NCBI GenBank assembly: GCA_963851245.1
Contig: CAWKOH010000016.1
Span: 151,534-215,533 of the forward strand
DNA from: CAWKOH01 sp963851245
GTDB taxonomy: Bacteria > Actinomycetota > Acidimicrobiia > Acidimicrobiales > Palsa-688
Reading direction: 5' to 3'
Length of the DNA: 64,000 nt
The position numbers and the translations under genes are program-made. Positions 34,445-42,689 of this stretch are shown piece by piece. Each line of letters opens with the position of its first letter. Position 1 is the first letter of the stretch. Under the pieces are notes generated by a model. That model was not told the origin of the DNA, did no database searches, and was given only the letters and a program-made list of their open reading frames with translations.

Positions 34445-35536
34445 GTGTTGGTGCAGCGGGTGGTGATGCCGCTGACGGGGGCGCTGTCTTGGACGGTGCT
34501 CGATGACAGCGGCGAGCTGGTCGAGCCGGTGGAGAGCTATCTGGCTTACCTGTCTGCGCTGGAGCGATCGCCGAACACGCAGCGGGCGTACGCGACCAGC
34601 TTGAAGTTGTGGTTCGAGTTCCTGTGTCGGGTGCAGAAGGACTGGAGCCAGGTCGATGTGAGTGATGTGGCCCGGTTTGTGTCGTGGCTGCGAGCTCCGG
34701 CTGAGAACGTGGTCGTCTTGGACGGTGGCGACTCGTTGCGCTCGCCGGCGACGGTGAACCGCCATCTGGCGGCGGTGTTCGGCCTGTATGAGCATCACGC
34801 TCGCTTCGGTGTCGATGTCGCCGCCGGTTTGGTGGCATGGAAGCGGGTGAGCCGGGGGTCGTATAAGCCGTTCTTGCATCACGTGACCAAGGGCCGGGCG
34901 GTCCTGACGCGGCCGGTCAAGTTGGCCGTGCCCAAACGGGCTGCTCGCACGCTACGACCCGAAGAACTGGTGGCGGTGCTGGCCGCTCCCGATCACGCTC
35001 GTGACCGGTTCTTGTTGGCGTTGCTGGCCGAGACAGGAATGCGGGTGGGCCAAGCCCTGGGGTTGCGGCACGCCGATTTCGTAAGCCGAGCCAAGCAGAT
35101 CCACATCGTGCCCCGGGACGACAACGCCAATGGTGCCCGGGCCAAGCTGCGCTCGGCGGCGGTGATCCCGGTGACCGCCAGCCTGGTCCGCTCGTATTCG
35201 GATTACATGCACGCCGAGTACGGCGAGATCGACTCGGACTATGTGTTCGTGAACCTGTGGTCGGGGCGGATCGGGGCTCCGATGACCTATTCGGCGGTGC
35301 ACGATCTGGTCGGCCAGATTCGGGCTCGAACCGGCGTGGAGTTCACCTTGCACATGCTGCGCCACACTCACGCCACCGAACTGGTGCGCTCCGGGATGCA
35401 CATCGAGGTCGTCGCCCGGCTGCTCACCCACCGCTCGTCGGCGACGACCAGCCAAACGTACGTGCATCTCGAGGTCGAAGACATCCGCGCCGCGCTAGTG
35501 CGGGCCGGGATATGGGACGGAAAGGAGCGGTCATGA
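34445..35536 (+). CDS. tnpA: Tn554-like transposase A (tyrosine recombinase)
   Basis: 363 residues, the same length as Tn554 TnpA (361). SAM-like N-terminal domain (YLAYLSALERSPNTQRAYATSLKLWFEFL), then a catalytic domain with TGMRVGQALGLRH, HMLRHTHATELVRSG, LTHRSSATTSQTYVHL. GTG start with AAGGAG upstream. Overlaps tnpB by ATGA. It acts with TnpB and TnpC in site-specific transposition. First gene of a four-gene coupled operon. Confidence 0.9.
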   Translation: MLVQRVVMPLTGALSWTVLDDSGELVEPVESYLAYLSALERSPNTQRAYATSLKLWFEFLCRVQKDWSQVDVSDVARFVSWLRAPAENVVVLDGGDSLRSPATVNRHLAAVFGLYEHHARFGVDVAAGLVAWKRVSRGSYKPFLHHVTKGRAVLTRPVKLAVPKRAARTLRPEELVAVLAAPDHARDRFLLALLAETGMRVGQALGLRHADFVSRAKQIHIVPRDDNANGARAKLRSAAVIPVTASLVRSYSDYMHAEYGEIDSDYVFVNLWSGRIGAPMTYSAVHDLVGQIRARTGVEFTLHMLRHTHATELVRSGMHIEVVARLLTHRSSATTSQTYVHLEVEDIRAALVRAGIWDGKERS

Positions 35537-36996
35537 CCTCCTCTGGTGCGGCCCGGCACCTGCGGGCTCGCCCGGAGATCTTCTCCGGGGGCGGTGAGAT
35601 CGAAGCCGACTACGCCGCCGACGTTTGGCACGCGGCTCGTCTCGGAATACCGACCAGACGGGGCCGTGACACCGCAAGATTCGGGGTGATCAAACAACCT
35701 TGGTTCCGCGACGCGATCAAAGCTTGGTCCCGGTTCCGTCTCGCTTCGGGCTACGCGTTTACGACCATCGATGCGGGCGCCCAGTCCCTGGCTCGTTTCT
35801 CGCTGTTCTTGGTCGAGCACCCACAAGTGGACGGCTTCGACAAGGTGACCCGCCAGCTTCTGGAACAGTTCCTCGTCTGGTTGCCCACCCAGACTCAGTG
35901 GGGGACGGCCACCCGCCATCACACCCTCACCTTCGTCAAGGTCCTCCTCGACTGGGGGCAACGACACGCAACCCTTCCCGGTCTTCCGCCGGGCGCGGTG
36001 TTATACGAGGAAGAGGTGAGCCGACCGCCGGATCCGATGCCACAGTTCATCCCCGAGTACATCATGAACCAGCTCGAGTCCGAGGAGAACCTGGCCAAGC
36101 TGGCCAACCCGATGGTGCGCAACCTGGTGGTGTTTCTGATCGAGACCGGGCTTCGCGGTGGTGACGCCTGTGTGCTGCCGTTCAACCCGATCATCGTCGA
36201 CAGCGTCGGCTGGCCCTGCCTGCGGTTCGAGAGCTCCAAGACCGCCAGCGAGCATCTGATCCCCTTAAGCGACAAGGCTGCGGCCACAGTCCGCGCCCAG
36301 CAGACCTATGTGCTCGAGCAGTGGCCAGCTGGATCGCCGTGGCTGTTCCCCGGGATCATGGACAACCCCGACGGGATCAGGCCATACGCCCACGCCTCGT
36401 TGTCGCACCAACTCGGCCCCTGGCAGAAGAAGATCGGTCTTCATGACGAGTCGGGCCGGCCAGTGCGTATCCACGCCCACCAGTTCCGCCACACCTTCGC
36501 CACCCGGCTGATCAACTCCGGGCTGGAGCAATACGTAGTGCAGCAGTTGCTCACCCACGCCAGTCCCCGCATGACCGCCCGCTACGCCCAGATCCACGAC
36601 CACACCGTGCGCGACGCCTTCGAGCGTTACTGCGCTCAGCGGGTCAACACCGCAGGCGAGCACCTCGAATACGACCCTGACGCTTCAACCGCGGACGCCG
36701 AGTGGGTCAAGCACAACATGGCCCGCATCCGAGACAGCCTGCCAAACGGATACTGCGGGCGGCCTCCCCAACAGGACTGCCCTCACCCCAACGCCTGTCT
36801 CACCTGCCCGGACTTTCAGACCACCCCGGAGTTCTTGGACATCCACCGCCAGCAGGCCAAGACCAACCGGAAACTGATCGCCCGGGCCGAAGCCAACGGC
36901 CAGTTCCGACTCGTTGACAATCTCCGACAGGTCCAGGCCAGCCTCGAGGCCATCATCCCCGCCCTTGAAGCCATCGCCGAGGACCAACAACAATGA
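35533..36996 (+). CDS. tnpB: Tn554-like transposase B (tyrosine recombinase)
   Basis: 487 residues. Catalytic core ETGLRGGDACVLPF, HAHQFRHTFATRLINSG, LTHASPRMTARYAQIHD. After it comes the cysteine-rich tail seen in this group (YCGRPPQQDCPHPNACLTCPDFQ) and a helical end. Shorter than Tn554 TnpB (630) at the N terminus. Both ends overlap neighbours by ATGA, so expression is stoichiometric with TnpA and TnpC. Confidence 0.9.
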   Translation: MTSSGAARHLRARPEIFSGGGEIEADYAADVWHAARLGIPTRRGRDTARFGVIKQPWFRDAIKAWSRFRLASGYAFTTIDAGAQSLARFSLFLVEHPQVDGFDKVTRQLLEQFLVWLPTQTQWGTATRHHTLTFVKVLLDWGQRHATLPGLPPGAVLYEEEVSRPPDPMPQFIPEYIMNQLESEENLAKLANPMVRNLVVFLIETGLRGGDACVLPFNPIIVDSVGWPCLRFESSKTASEHLIPLSDKAAATVRAQQTYVLEQWPAGSPWLFPGIMDNPDGIRPYAHASLSHQLGPWQKKIGLHDESGRPVRIHAHQFRHTFATRLINSGLEQYVVQQLLTHASPRMTARYAQIHDHTVRDAFERYCAQRVNTAGEHLEYDPDASTADAEWVKHNMARIRDSLPNGYCGRPPQQDCPHPNACLTCPDFQTTPEFLDIHRQQAKTNRKLIARAEANGQFRLVDNLRQVQASLEAIIPALEAIAEDQQQ

Positions 36997-37385
36997 GCCG
37001 GGTCGACAACAGCCGCTACCTCCTCCAAGCGGCCGCCGCCCGCCGGCAGAACGCCCGCCACAAAGCCAGCCAAGTGATAGAACGACTCGACCGGCAAGGC
37101 GGTCCGATCACCTTCGCCGCGGTCGCGGCCGCTGCCGAAGTCTCCCGCAGCTGGCTCTACCGCCAACCCGACCTACGCGAGCTCATCGACCGTCTCCGAG
37201 CCGCCAACAGTCGGCCAATCCGCACCCCCGCTGCTCAAAGGGCCAGCGACGCCTCCCTCCGCCAACGCCTCGACACCGCCCGACACGAGATCGCTCAGCT
37301 ACGCAGCCAGAACGCCGAACTACGACAGCGGCTCCAACACCAACTCGGCGAACAGCGAACCCTACGCAACACCGGAGGGCCCTGA
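36993..37385 (+). CDS. tnpC: Tn554-like TnpC accessory protein (DUF6262)
   Basis: 130 residues, the size of Tn554 TnpC (125). Helix-turn-helix GGPITFAAVAAAAEVSRSWLYRQPDLRELI, then a coiled coil (LRQRLDTARHEIAQLRSQNAELRQRLQHQ). In Tn554 this protein assists transposition and orientation choice. Its TGA overlaps the ATG of the next small gene (TGATG). Confidence 0.88.
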   Translation: MSRVDNSRYLLQAAAARRQNARHKASQVIERLDRQGGPITFAAVAAAAEVSRSWLYRQPDLRELIDRLRAANSRPIRTPAAQRASDASLRQRLDTARHEIAQLRSQNAELRQRLQHQLGEQRTLRNTGGP

Positions 37386-37630
37386 TGCACGAAATCGCAT
37401 ACCGAACCCTCGTCTACTGGATCGAGCCCAGCCCGCTCGGCCTGGCCGGCAACAGATGGGCCATCGAGCATCGATGCAACCACTGCCGCCAGACCCTGCC
37501 CACCGATCAACTTCTCGCCCACGCCCAAGCCCACACCGCCACGGCCACGCCCGAAATCCCACGTCAGCGACATGTCCCCCAAACAAACCCCCAGGCAGCG
37601 AGGCCCCTTCCCAGCGACCACTGGAGATAA
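37385..37630 (+). CDS. Small zinc-finger protein coupled to tnpC (81 aa)
   Basis: Begins MHEIAYRTLVYWIEPSPLGLAGNRW and contains CNHCRQTLPTDQLLAHAQAHTA, a C-x2-C-x12-H-x3-H arrangement able to bind zinc like a C2H2 finger. A low-complexity Pro/Gln/Arg tail follows. The ATG sits in the tnpC stop (TGATG), so it is translated with the transposase genes. I know of no named fourth Tn554-type protein of this form. It might bind transposon ends or regulate the operon; the role is unproven. Confidence 0.6.
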   Translation: MHEIAYRTLVYWIEPSPLGLAGNRWAIEHRCNHCRQTLPTDQLLAHAQAHTATATPEIPRQRHVPQTNPQAARPLPSDHWR

Positions 37631-38048
37631 CGGCACTTGATGGGCAGGTCTGGGCACGGTACGACCGCGTGGTATGGGACACCCGCTTTTTTCCTACGAA
37701 CGGGGACTTGGGCGACGGAACGCTGCTTCTCCAGCGTTATGCGTGGGAGGAGGAGAACATCCCAACCTGGTCGATCCAGACGTAGCGTCGCCCCGTCACA
37801 GTGCCGTGTTGCAGCACCAAGCGGTGGACTTCGATGCAGCCGTGGACCGTGCCCGGTAACCGGACGAGACCACCGACGGCGCGCGGGTCGATTGTGCTTC
37901 ATCACACGACGGGGTGTGTGCGTACACGATACCGACCGCCCATTTCGAGGGCGGAGCTGGAGTGCCGAACCGGGTGTGCGAGACCGTCTGACGACGAGGC
38001 AGGCATCTAAGTGTCGAGCTGGGTCCGCCCCGTTGAGCCACAGGAAGT
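37631..38048. other. Gap between transposase operon and two-component genes
   Basis: No convincing open frame, RNA gene or repeat. Probably holds the right-hand non-coding part of the tnp operon and the 3' region of the convergent kinase gene. Confidence 0.4.
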
Positions 38049-39281
38049 TCAGCGTGAGGGAGGAGCACCTGTCGTTTCGGCACCGTCAGTATCGGTGCTT
38101 TGGGTGGGGGTGCCTGCTGAGGGGATGGTGACAGTGACGGTGAGGCCGCCGCCGCGGCGGGGGTGGGCGGTGGCGGTGCCCCCGTGAATGGTGGCGATGG
38201 ACGCGACGATGGCGAGGCCAAGGCCGAAGCCGTCGCGGGACGTGCGGTTGTTGAGCCGCTGGAAGGGTTCGATGACGCGTTTGGCATCTGCTGGGCTGAT
38301 GAGGGGGCCGGTGTTGGTCACTGTCAGCTGGCTAGCTCCGCTGTTGGTGCGGGTGGTGATCCAGATATCGCCGGCGGTCGTGTTGTAACGGGCGGCGTTG
38401 TCGACCAGGTTGGAAACGAGGTGTTCAGCCAGGACCCGATCGCCGGAGATAACGGCGGGTTCCAGTGTCGCGTGCACCTGCCGGCCGTCGAGGGTGGCGG
38501 TATCGAGGACGTCTTCGGCGACGGTTGCGAGGTCAACTTCGTCGCGGACGCCCAGTTCGCGCTCGTTGCGGGCCAGGATGAGCAGTGCGTTGATGAGGTG
38601 CTCGGCGTGGTCTACCGCGGTGCGAATGTCGGCGGCCATAGCGTGGAAGTCGTCGGGCGTGCTGTGGGGGTTGTCTGTGACGACATCGACGGTGGTGCGC
38701 ATGACGGCGAGCGGGGTGCGCAACTCATGCGACGCGTTGGCGATGAAGTGCTGCTGGGCCTCGAAGGCAGCTTGGAGCCGATCGAGCATCTCGTCGAACG
38801 TCTCGGCCAGTTCACGCAGCTCGTCGCGAGGACCCTGGAGCGCGATTCGGTCGACGAGATTGTGGTGGGACGCTGCACGTGCGGCAGCAGTGATCCGGTG
38901 TATTGGGCGTAGCGCTCGACCGGAGAAGATCCAGCCGAGGATCGCGGCGAGGGCGATGACCACGGCCAGCGTGATCAGGCCGTACTTAAGCAGATTCGAC
39001 AAGGTGACATCACGCTGATGTAATGCCCCTTGATACTGGAGGGCGTCGTTGCACTTGGCGATGAGGTTGCTGTTGGGATGTAGTTTCGCCAGTTCGGATT
39101 GGCACAACGTCGCGAGACTGGCCGGAACGTTGCGATACGAAGGCTGCTGGGCCTGTCGCGATGGGTTGATCTGAGCGACCAAGAGGTAGCTGACCGCCAC
39201 GACGATGGCCCCACACACGGTGAACAGGCCGGTATAGAGCAGCGTCAGGCGAACTCGGACGGGCAGCTGCGGGCGAGTCAC
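38049..39281 (-). CDS. Sensor histidine kinase (OmpR-type partner)
   Basis: 410 residues. Two membrane helices (about residues 10-35 and 95-118) flank a ~60-residue external sensor with two cysteines. A HAMP domain follows, then the phospho-acceptor box FIANASHELRTPLAVM, N-box LVSNLVDNAARYN, and G boxes GFGLGLAIV. Phosphorylates the regulator encoded upstream, whose stop it overlaps (39278-39281). It likely senses an envelope or drug signal that controls the adjacent exporter operon. Confidence 0.93.
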   Translation of the reverse strand: MTRPQLPVRVRLTLLYTGLFTVCGAIVVAVSYLLVAQINPSRQAQQPSYRNVPASLATLCQSELAKLHPNSNLIAKCNDALQYQGALHQRDVTLSNLLKYGLITLAVVIALAAILGWIFSGRALRPIHRITAAARAASHHNLVDRIALQGPRDELRELAETFDEMLDRLQAAFEAQQHFIANASHELRTPLAVMRTTVDVVTDNPHSTPDDFHAMAADIRTAVDHAEHLINALLILARNERELGVRDEVDLATVAEDVLDTATLDGRQVHATLEPAVISGDRVLAEHLVSNLVDNAARYNTTAGDIWITTRTNSGASQLTVTNTGPLISPADAKRVIEPFQRLNNRTSRDGFGLGLAIVASIATIHGGTATAHPRRGGGLTVTVTIPSAGTPTQSTDTDGAETTGAPPSR

Positions 39282-39922
39282 ATCCGGTACCCCTTGCCGA
39301 CGACTGTCTCGATGAGCGGTGGGTCGCCGAGCTTGTGGCGTAGCCGGGTGAGGGTGACCGACACGATGTTGCTGAACGGGTCAATGTTGGTGTCCCACAC
39401 CTGTTCGAGCAGCTCCTCGGCGCTGACGAGCGCTCCGTCGGCGGCGAGCAGAGCCTCGAGGATTCCGAACTCCTTTCGGGTCAGTGACAGGGCCCGCGAG
39501 CCGCGGCGGGCGCGGTGGCGGGCTCGGTCCACGGTGAGGTCGCCGTGGCGTAGCACTGGAGCCGCGGCCGGCGCGCGGCGGGCCAACGCACGGACCCGGG
39601 CGACCAACTCGGCGAAGTCGAACGGTTTGGGCAGGTAGTCGTCCGCGCCGAGCTCCAGCCCGTCAACCCGATCTTCGACGTCGCCGGCGGCGGTCAGCAT
39701 GAGGACCCGCGGGCCGGATCCGGCCACCGTTTGGCACACCCGGTCACCGTGGATGACTGGCAGGTCGCGGTCGAGCACGATCACGTCGTAGGTTGTCTGA
39801 GCGGCAGCGCTTAGGGCGGCGGCGCCGTCATGCACTGCATCCACGGCCATTCCGGCTTGGCGGAGTCCCTGCGCGATCCGTTCGGCCAATGTCGTGTGGT
39901 CCTCGACTACCAGCACCCGCAT
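39278..39922 (-). CDS. OmpR/PhoB-family response regulator
   Basis: 214 residues. The receiver domain has acidic pocket VVEDH, phospho-acceptor Asp51 in VIVLDRDLP, and Lys in LPKPFDF. A winged-helix domain follows (LSLTRKEFGILEALLAADGALVSAEELLEQVWD ... ETVVGKGYRM). ATG 39922 is chosen because the receiver begins immediately; a longer open frame upstream crosses the operator at 39946. Divergent from the lipoprotein/exporter operon that it probably activates. Confidence 0.93.
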   Translation of the reverse strand: MRVLVVEDHTTLAERIAQGLRQAGMAVDAVHDGAAALSAAAQTTYDVIVLDRDLPVIHGDRVCQTVAGSGPRVLMLTAAGDVEDRVDGLELGADDYLPKPFDFAELVARVRALARRAPAAAPVLRHGDLTVDRARHRARRGSRALSLTRKEFGILEALLAADGALVSAEELLEQVWDTNIDPFSNIVSVTLTRLRHKLGDPPLIETVVGKGYRM

Positions 39923-39945
39923 CCCCCTAGTATGCGACGTTCGCG

Positions 39946-39984
39946 ATGACATCGGTCCTACATCGCATGTAGCGCTAATGTCAT
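39946..39984. promoter_or_regulatory. Nested inverted repeats: putative response-regulator operator
   Basis: Outer arms ATGACAT (39946) / ATGTCAT (39978) and inner arms CTACAT (39958) / ATGTAG (39967), all centred on 39965. This lies about 43 bases before the predicted start of transcription of the lipoprotein gene, the place expected for OmpR-type activation. Confidence 0.6.
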
Positions 39985-39995
39985 CCGCTCCGCCG

Positions 39996-40001
39996 TATAA
40001 G
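39996..40001 (+). promoter_or_regulatory. -10 element TATAAG of the exporter operon
   Basis: TATAAG six bases before the ATG at 40008, so the message is probably leaderless. There is no good -35, consistent with activator dependence through 39946-39984. Confidence 0.5.
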
Positions 40002-40007
40002 TCGGGC

Positions 40008-40619
40008 ATGAAACGAACACCAGATGCCAACGGGGACCTGACAGGAGCCGCCAGCCGCGTCGGACGCCGGGGGTGGTCCTGGTCAGCAGCCTTGCGATCC
40101 GTCGTCGTCACGATCGCAGCGGTGAGTCTGGCTCTGCTGGTCGCGGCGTGTGGCGGCGGTCACCCTTCATCGACCGGTTCGGGCGGCTCGTCGGCAGCGG
40201 GAGGATCGTCGACGAGCTCCAGTCTGCTCGCCTACGCCCAGTGCATGCGGGCACACGGGGTCCCTGACTTCCCGGACCCTGACAGCAACGGGCTGATCCC
40301 CCAGACCCAGGTCAAGAACCTTACCACCAGCCCGTCGGTGATCCGGGCGGCCGACGGGCACTGCCAGTACCTGTACCCGACCCTGCCGGGGATCAACGCC
40401 CCGTTCAGCACCGCGCAGAAGCAGGATTACCTGCGAGCGGCGGCCTGCATGCGATCTCACGGCGTACCCAATTTCCCTGACCCGGTGTTTTCCGGCTCGC
40501 AGGTGCAGCTCCCCATCCCACCCGGCGTCGACACGAACTCGCCTCAGTTCATCCGAGCCCGGCAAACCTGCGCCGGAATGATCCCCGCTGGACTTCCCTA
40601 CAGCGGGAACCCAGGATGA
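40008..40619 (+). CDS. Lipoprotein with two CMRxHGVPxFPDP repeats
   Basis: 203 residues. Basic N terminus, hydrophobic helix and lipobox LLVAAC (Cys48), then a Gly/Ser linker. The mature part repeats CMRAHGVPDFPDPDSNG and CMRSHGVPNFPDPVFSG, and two further cysteines (GHCQYL, RQTCAG) could pair. This type of lipoprotein occurs beside MacAB-type exporters in actinobacteria; its role is not established. Likely an extracytoplasmic partner of the adaptor encoded next. Confidence 0.82.
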   Translation: MKRTPDANGDLTGAASRVGRRGWSWSAALRSVVVTIAAVSLALLVAACGGGHPSSTGSGGSSAAGGSSTSSSLLAYAQCMRAHGVPDFPDPDSNGLIPQTQVKNLTTSPSVIRAADGHCQYLYPTLPGINAPFSTAQKQDYLRAAACMRSHGVPNFPDPVFSGSQVQLPIPPGVDTNSPQFIRARQTCAGMIPAGLPYSGNPG

Positions 40620-40701
40620 CCCCCGCGCGCATCCGGCCTGCGACCCGAACCCTGGAGAGCACGGGACCGGGCATAGGCATGCCGCCGCGGCGGGGGTCGA
40701 G

Positions 40702-41880
40702 ATGAGCGACACCGCTACCGACGCGCCGCTTGGTCCTGAGCTGACCGCCTTACCGGAGGAACGCCACCGTCGCCGACACAAAACGCTCTGGGTAGTCGCC
40801 GCTGCGATCGTGCTGGTCGGCGCGGGAGTCGCCCTCGCCGCGTCCGACCCGTCTTCCTGGAAGGGGAGCAGCCGGTCCGGTGTTGCCAGTAGCGCCGACC
40901 CGACCGGGCTCTACACCGTTGCCCGCCAGGATCTGTCGTCCCAGACCGAATTGTCGGCCACCCTCGGGTATGCCGGCGACTGTTCGGTGGTGGACCAGGC
41001 GCAAGGAATACTGACCGCGCTGCCTGGGATCGGTCAGGTGGTTTCCCAAGGCCAGGCGCTCTACGGGTTGAACGGAGCGCCGGTCGTGCTCCTCTACGGC
41101 TCCACCCCGGCCTACCGCGCCCTGTCCGAGGGACTGAAGGGAGAGGATGTGGCTGAGCTGAATAGCGATCTGGTCGCCCTCGGTTACGCCACCACGACGC
41201 AGCTTCCCGCCGGCAGCGATGAGTTCACGTGGTGGACCAAGTTTGGAATTGAGAAGCTTCAGGCCGCCCTCGGGGTAACCCAAACCGGCGTCCTCACCCT
41301 GGGGCAGACCGTGTTCGTGCCCAGCGCGATCCGGGTCACGTCGCTGTCCGCCGCCCTTGGCGTTGCGGCCCAGCCCGGCCAGCCGCTGGTGCAGGCGACA
41401 TCCACCACTCGCCAGGTCAGCATCGCTCTGGACGCCTCCCAGCAGTCAGAGGTAGCGGTCGGGGACAGAGTGACGATCACCTTGCCGAACAACCAAACCA
41501 CGGCGGGGGTGATCTCCTCGCTTGGCAAGGTGGCGACCACACCCGCCTCCGGCACCCAAGGAAGCGTGTCGGGATCGTCGTCGACGCCGACCGTCACGGT
41601 ACTGGTGAACCCGACCGACCCGGCCGCCACCGGGACATGGGACCAGGCGCCGGTCAACGTCACGATCACGACCGGCACGGTCAGCAATGTGTTCGTCGTG
41701 CCCGTCGACGCCCTCTTGGCTCAGACCGGAGGAGGCTACGCGGTCGAGGTCGTCGACGCTGAGGGAATCCACCACCTGGTCCCGGTCACATTGGGTCTCT
41801 TCGACGACGCCGACGGCCTAGTGCAGGTCGGCGGATCGGAGCTGGTGGCCGGTCAGCGCGTGGTCGTGCCGAAGCTATGA
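40702..41880 (+). CDS. Efflux adaptor / peptidoglycan-binding-like periplasmic protein (MacA/HlyD-type)
   Basis: 392 residues. One N-terminal membrane helix (LWVVAAAIVLVGAGVALAA). A barrel region with ILTALPGIGQVVSQGQALYGLNG follows, then an inserted peptidoglycan-binding-like helix domain (LKGEDVAELNSDLVALGYAT) and C-terminal beta domains (VFVVPVDALL). This is the usual actinobacterial adaptor for a MacB-like ABC exporter. Its TGA overlaps the ATG of the ATPase (ATGA). Confidence 0.85.
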   Translation: MSDTATDAPLGPELTALPEERHRRRHKTLWVVAAAIVLVGAGVALAASDPSSWKGSSRSGVASSADPTGLYTVARQDLSSQTELSATLGYAGDCSVVDQAQGILTALPGIGQVVSQGQALYGLNGAPVVLLYGSTPAYRALSEGLKGEDVAELNSDLVALGYATTTQLPAGSDEFTWWTKFGIEKLQAALGVTQTGVLTLGQTVFVPSAIRVTSLSAALGVAAQPGQPLVQATSTTRQVSIALDASQQSEVAVGDRVTITLPNNQTTAGVISSLGKVATTPASGTQGSVSGSSSTPTVTVLVNPTDPAATGTWDQAPVNVTITTGTVSNVFVVPVDALLAQTGGGYAVEVVDAEGIHHLVPVTLGLFDDADGLVQVGGSELVAGQRVVVPKL

Positions 41881-42689
41881 GCCCTACCAGCTGTGCCCCT
41901 GACCGCCAGGCTGGGCTCATCGGCCCGCCTCCTCGTGACAGCGACGGCTCCCGGCTGGTGCTCGAGGTCGATCAGGTCACCAAGGTGTACCCGAGCGAGC
42001 CGCCGCTGATCGCCCTACGCGGGGTGTCCTTCAAGATCAGGGGGGGTGAGCTGGTGGGCATCGTGGGACCGTCGGGGTCGGGCAAGACCACGCTGTTGCA
42101 CCTGATGGGCACCTTGGACCGGCCCAGCGCCGGCCGGATTCGGATCACTGGTCTCGACACGGCGGCGCTCTCGGACCGTCAGTTGGCCGCCCTACGGGCC
42201 ACCCGAATCGGTTTCGTCTTCCAACAGTTCTTCTTGGCCGAACATCAAAGCGTTCTCGACAATGTAGCTGACGGCATCCGCTACGCCGGCGCCCCGCAGC
42301 AGGAGCGACGAGCCCGTGCCCTTGACGCGCTCAGGCTCGTCGGTCTGGACCGGCGACCCCAGGCCCGCCCCACTCAACTGTCTGGCGGCCAACGTCAACG
42401 GGTCGCGATCGCCCGGGCACTGGTCGGCAGCCCAGCCATTGTGCTGGCCGACGAGCCGACGGGCAACCTGGACCAGGCGACCGGGCAGGCCATCGTGGCC
42501 CTCTTGCACAACCTGCACGACCAAGGCGTGACCATCGTGGTCGTCACCCACGACCGCGACATCGCAGCCCAAATGGACCGCCGCATCGAGATCGTCGACG
42601 GCCAGATCGTCGACGACAGCGCGAACAACACCCAGCCGACATCCCCGTGCGTCCTCAGCGACGGCGCTCATTCGGAGCCAGAGCCGTGA
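41877..42689 (+). CDS. ABC transporter ATP-binding protein (MacB/LolD type)
   Basis: 270 residues with a 25-residue N-terminal tail. Walker A GPSGSGKTT, Q-loop FVFQQFFLAEHQS, signature LSGGQRQRVAIARAL, Walker B LADEPTGNLD, H-loop VVTHDRD. Energises mechanotransmission by the FtsX-like permease; overlaps both neighbours by 4 bases. Confidence 0.94.
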   Translation: MSPTSCAPDRQAGLIGPPPRDSDGSRLVLEVDQVTKVYPSEPPLIALRGVSFKIRGGELVGIVGPSGSGKTTLLHLMGTLDRPSAGRIRITGLDTAALSDRQLAALRATRIGFVFQQFFLAEHQSVLDNVADGIRYAGAPQQERRARALDALRLVGLDRRPQARPTQLSGGQRQRVAIARALVGSPAIVLADEPTGNLDQATGQAIVALLHNLHDQGVTIVVVTHDRDIAAQMDRRIEIVDGQIVDDSANNTQPTSPCVLSDGAHSEPEP

